10,348 nucleotides of DNA, from NCBI GenBank assembly GCA_934481515.1, contig CAKSPO010000054.1:1-10348 (forward strand), in the 5' to 3' direction. This document shows, in pieces, positions 7,682 to 10,348 of this stretch. A program made the translations under genes and the position numbers. The first letter of the stretch is position 1. The number at the start of each line of letters is the position of its first letter. The stretch is from an uncultured Eubacteriales bacterium (GTDB lineage: Bacteria > Bacillota > Clostridia > Oscillospirales > CAG-272). The notes beneath the pieces were generated by a model. That model was not told the DNA's origin. It was given only the letters and a program-made list of their open reading frames with translations, and did no database searches.

Positions 7682-8312
7682 TTTGAAGCACCTCCTTTAC
7701 CGTGTTTTTTACCTTCCCGTAACACTCCTCCTCCGGCTGCAGCGTAGAGATCAGAATGCCGCCGTTGGAATTGCAGATATTGATGTACTCCTCCCGAAGC
7801 CGGTATTGCAGTTCCATGTCAATATAGCGATCCTTCTCTTCCGGGCGACGACGTACTCGCGCAACCGCTTCTTCCACGGGAAGATCGAAAAAGAAGGCGG
7901 CGTCGGGGCGAATGACCGATTTTGCAATGTCATAAATCCACTCGTCTGCCTCAAATCCCCGTGCGCGGAGATTTGCAAGGCAGGAATAGAAGTACCGGTC
8001 GCTGAGCACCAGCGTGCCGCACTCCAGCTCCGGCTCGATGACCTTGCTGCCGTGCTGCAGACGGTCGCTTGCCGCAAGCAGGGAAAGACTGCGGTAATCA
8101 AATGCAGTATGATCGGGGCAGTCCATATAAGTGCGAAAGATTGCGGAGGTGCGGACGGCGCCGGTCGGCTGCTTGGTGATAAAAAGCCGGCGGCTCTTTT
8201 CCAGATCCTTTTTCAGCCGGTTCAGCATCGTGGTTTTTCCGCAACCGTCCAGCCCGCAAAAGGTGAAAAGAAAGCCGGGCGTTTCGTTTTTTCGCATTTC
8301 AAGTGCTTTCAT
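7668..8312 (-). CDS. Thymidylate-kinase-like P-loop kinase, 214 aa
   Basis: Residues 20-28 form a Walker A loop of the thymidylate kinase type (GLDGCGKTT). KQPTG at 47-51 stands where thymidylate kinases have the REPGG loop, and LSDRYFYS at 103-110 matches the conserved DRY motif. A basic lid-like stretch follows (RVRRRPEEKDRY, 152-163). The protein therefore keeps the nucleotide kinase fold and ATP site, but the substrate loop differs from housekeeping Tmk. I infer a specialised kinase for another nucleotide or small molecule rather than the essential enzyme, also because it sits in an operon with no DNA metabolism genes. Start is the ATG at 8312, with GGAGGAGGTG upstream, overlapping the nucleotidyltransferase gene by 14 nt. 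No membrane segment is seen. Confidence 0.85.
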   Translation of the reverse strand: MKALEMRKNETPGFLFTFCGLDGCGKTTMLNRLKKDLEKSRRLFITKQPTGAVRTSAIFRTYMDCPDHTAFDYRSLSLLAASDRLQHGSKVIEPELECGTLVLSDRYFYSCLANLRARGFEADEWIYDIAKSVIRPDAAFFFDLPVEEAVARVRRRPEEKDRYIDMELQYRLREEYINICNSNGGILISTLQPEEECYGKVKNTVKEVLQIENF

Positions 8313-9387
8313 TCATGCCCACCTCCTCCAGATCCTCCATTCTCGATTCCATAAAAAAACGATCGGTGACATCGGCGGTGCGATACCGCAGAATTTTTTG
8401 CTTTTTTGGAGAAATCACCCGGAGACGGAAGTCCGGATCGTCCGCCAGAATCACGCGTGACATGCTGTATGCCAACGGATGATCCGCACCGAAGAACTCC
8501 AGCACCTCAAGAATGGTATAGGCACAGATCCGTTCCATGCCAAGCGCCGAGGCTCTTGAAAAAACGGTTCGCAGTTGCGTTTTGGTCATTTCCGAAAGAA
8601 GCAGATAAATGTCGCAGTATTTGTACAGCGTCATGTCTCTGCGCAGCGCGATCCACGGCAGGGTCGTCGCCTCTTTGTAGAGATGCGCACAGAGGTGCAG
8701 AAAGAAATCCGCATCACTGAGCGTGGGAACCGAAAGCCCCTTTTCCTGCTTGATACAGGCGTGCCGGAGCAGCTCCGGAACGGGATCACGCAGGTTGTTC
8801 TTGTAGTCCAGAGAGAAATTGAGATCCACTTCGAAAAATTTCATAAACGGAAGATTTACTTCTTTGATGTAGGGGATCGTTTCTCCGCGCGTCATTCTGG
8901 ATTCAATAATTTCCGCCCGACCTGCAGGAACAAATCTGCCGTTTCGGACGTTTCCCTGCCGGAATCCGGCAAGCGAGAGAAGATTCCCGACCTCGGTAAC
9001 ATCGTTTGGAGAGAGCAACAGATCCACATCATTGGCGGTTCGGTAACCACCGTCCGGATAATGCGCACACAGATAAGCACCCTTCAGCATGGCAAATCTG
9101 CAATCACACGGCACAAGAAGTCCGGAAAGCATCGCAACGCATTTTCCGAAGCTTTCGTTTTTTTGAAGATTCTGCTCATACGCGGCACCGAGAGAGTTAC
9201 GAAATTCCCGGTTGACCATTCCGAGAAGGCCGTTTTCCCGCAGCACACCGTAGGCAATGCCCGGCATCCGGTTAAAGAAAAGATGACCGAGCACTTCCGG
9301 TGTGGCAGATTCCGTCAGAGAAGGATCCGGAAACGGATCCCTGAATCTGCACAATGCTTTAAAAAATTGTTTTTCTTTTTCTTTCAT
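8299..9387 (-). CDS. Nucleotidyltransferase of the NTP_transf_5 type, 362 aa
   Basis: The segment MLKGAYLCAHYPDGGYR (100-116) followed by ANDVDLLL (118-125) matches the NTP_transf_5 pattern, in which an LKG strand precedes a DxD metal site; D120 and D122 would bind metal. The rest is helical, as in this family, and the length is typical. Family members lie in natural-product, lasso-peptide and polysaccharide clusters and are thought to move a nucleoside monophosphate to small molecules or peptides; few are characterised. Start is the ATG at 9387: AGGAAAGGA lies 6 nt upstream and the ATG overlaps the TGA of the 59-aa ORF (ATGA). It is the first sizeable gene of the operon and overlaps the kinase-like gene by 14 nt, which suggests the two enzymes act in sequence. 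Substrate unknown. Confidence 0.85.
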   Translation of the reverse strand: MKEKEKQFFKALCRFRDPFPDPSLTESATPEVLGHLFFNRMPGIAYGVLRENGLLGMVNREFRNSLGAAYEQNLQKNESFGKCVAMLSGLLVPCDCRFAMLKGAYLCAHYPDGGYRTANDVDLLLSPNDVTEVGNLLSLAGFRQGNVRNGRFVPAGRAEIIESRMTRGETIPYIKEVNLPFMKFFEVDLNFSLDYKNNLRDPVPELLRHACIKQEKGLSVPTLSDADFFLHLCAHLYKEATTLPWIALRRDMTLYKYCDIYLLLSEMTKTQLRTVFSRASALGMERICAYTILEVLEFFGADHPLAYSMSRVILADDPDFRLRVISPKKQKILRYRTADVTDRFFMESRMEDLEEVGMNEST

Positions 9388-9563
9388 AAAAAATCCTTTC
9401 CTGTTTTTTTGCGGAAGGCAGGAGTACCGCAGCGCCCGGTACCATGCAAGCTCCGCACCGCGGCAGAACAGATCGCTTCCTGCAATAAGGAATTTTTGAG
9501 CGGAAACAGATCCTGTCCCAGCCTTTCTTCTGCCGGTTTTTCAGGGGGCATTCCGACTCTCAT
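9384..9563 (-). CDS. Small ORF, 59 aa, first reading frame of the operon
   Basis: I do not recognise a family. The frame starts at ATG 9563 with AAGGAG only 3 nt upstream, which is short, and its TGA overlaps the ATG of the nucleotidyltransferase (ATGA). A second in-frame ATG four codons later (9551) has no good site. The protein starts with a charged stretch (MPPEKPAEERLG), then has an amphipathic region with LFPLKNSLLQEA, then AICSAAVRSLHGTGRC, and a basic end (RKKTGKDFL). The two cysteines are at 32 and 45. The only clear promoter-like element (9581-9586) would start transcription about 10 nt before this ATG, so the message begins almost at this frame. It could be a peptide precursor, a leader peptide that couples translation, or an incidental frame. 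The overlap supports expression; the short ribosome-site spacing argues against high output. Confidence 0.5.
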   Translation of the reverse strand: MRVGMPPEKPAEERLGQDLFPLKNSLLQEAICSAAVRSLHGTGRCGTPAFRKKTGKDFL

Positions 9564-9580
9564 CTTCTCCTTCCGCCGCT

Positions 9581-9616
9581 ATTCTAAAACGTCACCCGGA
9601 CAGCTGCTGTCCGGGT
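9581..9616 (-). promoter_or_regulatory. Operator palindrome and -10 box in front of the operon
   Basis: A perfect inverted repeat at 9594-9616 has the arms ACCCGGACAG and CTGTCCGGGT around 3 nt. Reading the minus strand, 7 nt after it lies TAGAAT (9586-9581), a good -10 hexamer. The -35 place falls inside the palindrome and carries no TTGACA-like sequence (CAGCAG at 17-nt spacing), which fits a promoter that needs or is blocked by a protein bound there. The same arrangement occurs in front of the regulator gene. The HTH gene already has its own terminator at 9692-9661, so this palindrome is not needed as one, and the bases after it (GACGTTTTAG) are a poor U-run. Confidence 0.62.
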
Positions 9617-9660
9617 TAAAAAAAGAGATGTTGTTTTTTTTCGAAATCTGCGGTGAAGAT

Positions 9661-9692
9661 AAAAAATATCCGGCAGTCCCCGACTGCCGGAT
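9661..9692 (-). terminator. Intrinsic terminator of the HTH regulator gene
   Basis: On the minus strand an 11-bp perfect stem (9692-9682 with 9678-9668, arms ATCCGGCAGTC and GACTGCCGGAT) with a GGG loop is followed after one base by six T residues (9666-9661). It lies about 65 nt after the stop of the regulator gene and ahead of the operon promoter, so the regulator and the operon are probably separate transcripts. On the plus strand no U-run follows. Confidence 0.85.
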
Positions 9693-9757
9693 TCCGGAAT
9701 ACCGATATCGTTTTTTCGGAACAGAGGAAAAGCAGAAACGTTTTTTTGCCGTTTTCT

Positions 9758-10129
9758 TCACAAGTAAGCTTCCGGTGTATTTTTCGCTTTCGGCTTGGAA
9801 TATTGCAGGATGAGAAGTCGGAGTAGCTTCTTTTCGTCCTCTGAAAGGAGGGAAGGGCATCTGTCGGCAACCGTATATAATTTTTGCAGAACACCAAGCT
9901 CCGCATCCGTCATATACATCCGATCCATGGAATAACCCTCCACAACATACACACCGCCGTCGTATTTTCCGGGTTGCGTATAGAGAGGAACCGTTCTGCT
10001 CAATGCTTCAATGTCCCGCTGAATTGTTCTGACAGAAACGCCGAACTCAGACGCCAGCTTGCGCATCGTTTCATGTCTGCGTCGGCACAGAACCTGCATC
10101 ATTTCATATCTTCGTTCGGCAGTCCCCAC
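9758..10129 (-). CDS. HTH (YafY-type, no WYL domain) transcriptional regulator, 123 aa
   Basis: A winged helix-turn-helix of the HTH_11 type covers residues about 7-62: RRYEMMQVLCRRRHETM, then LASEFGVSVRTIQRDIEAL with the recognition helix at about 32-43, then the wing GGVYVVEGY (58-66). It lacks the WYL ligand-binding domain that follows in full-length YafY/DeoR-like regulators; the rest (67-123) is a short helical region. Start is the GTG at 10129, because GGAGGTGAGG lies directly upstream; a longer frame starts at 10168 inside the palindrome without a binding site. The gene is monocistronic, flanked by a promoter palindrome at its front and a terminator behind it. I infer that it binds the palindromes before itself and before the operon and so regulates both. 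Confidence 0.83.
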   Translation of the reverse strand: MGTAERRYEMMQVLCRRRHETMRKLASEFGVSVRTIQRDIEALSRTVPLYTQPGKYDGGVYVVEGYSMDRMYMTDAELGVLQKLYTVADRCPSLLSEDEKKLLRLLILQYSKPKAKNTPEAYL

Positions 10130-10155
10130 AGCATCCTCACCTCCGTTCCGACACC

Positions 10156-10192
10156 ATTCTAAAAACAAACCCGGACAGTTGCTGTCCGGGTT
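10156..10192 (-). promoter_or_regulatory. Operator palindrome and -10 box in front of the HTH regulator gene
   Basis: An 11-bp perfect inverted repeat at 10168-10192 (arms AACCCGGACAG and CTGTCCGGGTT, 3-nt centre) is followed on the minus strand, counted from the GGGT end of the arm, by 7 nt and TAGAAT (10161-10156). Both arms and the spacing match the copy in front of the operon. Transcription would start near 10149, giving a leader of about 20 nt that carries the GGAGGTGAGG site. A stem followed by TTTGTTTTTAG also looks terminator-like, but an upstream terminator candidate already lies at the window edge, so an operator is the better reading. Confidence 0.62.
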
Positions 10193-10317
10193 AAAATTTT
10201 TATATCAAAAAATGACGGCGGGAACAGAAAAGCCCATTTTCATGGACAACGCAGGGCATCGGGCGAATAAGCGTGTCCTCTTATGTGCGGATGGCAAAAA
10301 AACGAAGGCAGCCCGCT

Positions 10318-10348
10318 GTCACAAGTCCGTAAACAACGGACTTGTGAC
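10318..10348 (-). terminator. Perfect inverted repeat at the window edge, probable terminator of an upstream gene
   Basis: A 13-bp perfect stem (10318-10330 with 10336-10348, arms GTCACAAGTCCGT and ACGGACTTGTGAC) has a 5-nt loop and ends exactly at the window edge. On the minus strand it is followed by AGCGGGCTGCCTTCG and seven T residues (10300-10294). If the stem goes on outside the window with the complement of that GC-rich stretch, this is a long-stem terminator for a minus-strand gene to the right. The region 10193-10317 otherwise shows nothing I can identify. Confidence 0.5.

Noticed and set aside
7668..8312. Housekeeping thymidylate kinase (tmk)
   Set aside because: The substrate loop differs from REPGG, and the operon has no replication genes, so I give only a fold-level call and no gene symbol.
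9594..10192. Both palindromes read as intrinsic terminators or as a mobile repeat pair
   Set aside because: Terminator stems already exist at 9661-9692 and probably at the window edge. The copies share a -10 box at fixed spacing, and only one has a fair U-run. No target duplication or transposase is present. I keep the terminator role of the 10168-10192 copy as a minor alternative.
10193..10215. TATAAA-like promoter just upstream of the regulator palindrome
   Set aside because: The AT-rich run has no convincing -35 at proper spacing, and the TAGAAT box at 10156-10161 repeated before the operon is better supported.

Overview
The window looks like a chromosomal accessory region of a Gram-positive bacterium, probably an uncultured Clostridia-type Firmicute. 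The grounds are strong AGGAGG-type ribosome binding sites, GTG and TTG starts, balanced GC content by eye, and protein families common in gut Clostridia (DNRLRE/RHS giants, a short YafY-type HTH regulator without a WYL domain, NTP_transf_5, CYTH). No housekeeping gene, tRNA, insertion sequence or CRISPR array is visible. All genes I accept lie on the minus strand, so transcription runs from right to left.

Layout in transcription order. (1) 10318-10348: a perfect inverted repeat cut by the window edge, probably the terminator of a gene outside the window. (2) 10156-10192: a palindrome plus a TAGAAT -10 box, followed by a 123-aa HTH regulator (10129-9758) and its own intrinsic terminator (9692-9661). 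(3) 9616-9581: a second copy of the same palindrome and -10 box at identical spacing. (4) A tightly packed operon: a 59-aa small ORF (9563-9384), an NTP_transf_5 nucleotidyltransferase (9387-8299), a thymidylate-kinase-like P-loop kinase (8312-7668), an acyl carrier protein (7681-7415), a BtrH-like putative acyltransferase (7440-6430), an ANL-family acyl-AMP ligase (6433-5057), a CYTH/TTM protein (5060-4485), a DNRLRE-like protein (4488-3361), a 74-aa Cys-rich protein (3350-3126) and a giant DNRLRE-RHS/YD-repeat protein (3101 to beyond position 1). From the small ORF to the DNRLRE-like protein every neighbour pair overlaps, and the last two gaps are 10 and 24 nt. This is strong evidence for one transcription unit with translational coupling.

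How the genes may work together (inference): the ligase would activate a carboxylic acid and load it on the ACP, and the BtrH-like protein would transfer the acyl group from the ACP to an acceptor, as BtrH does from BtrI in butirosin biosynthesis. The nucleotidyltransferase, kinase-like protein and CYTH protein could add or remove phosphoryl or nucleotidyl groups on the same or a related substrate. The DNRLRE-like protein, the Cys-rich small protein and the RHS giant are the likely structural or effector products, and one of them or the 59-aa peptide may be the acceptor. The HTH regulator probably binds the twin palindromes and so controls both itself and the operon. I do not recognise the whole combination as a described system.
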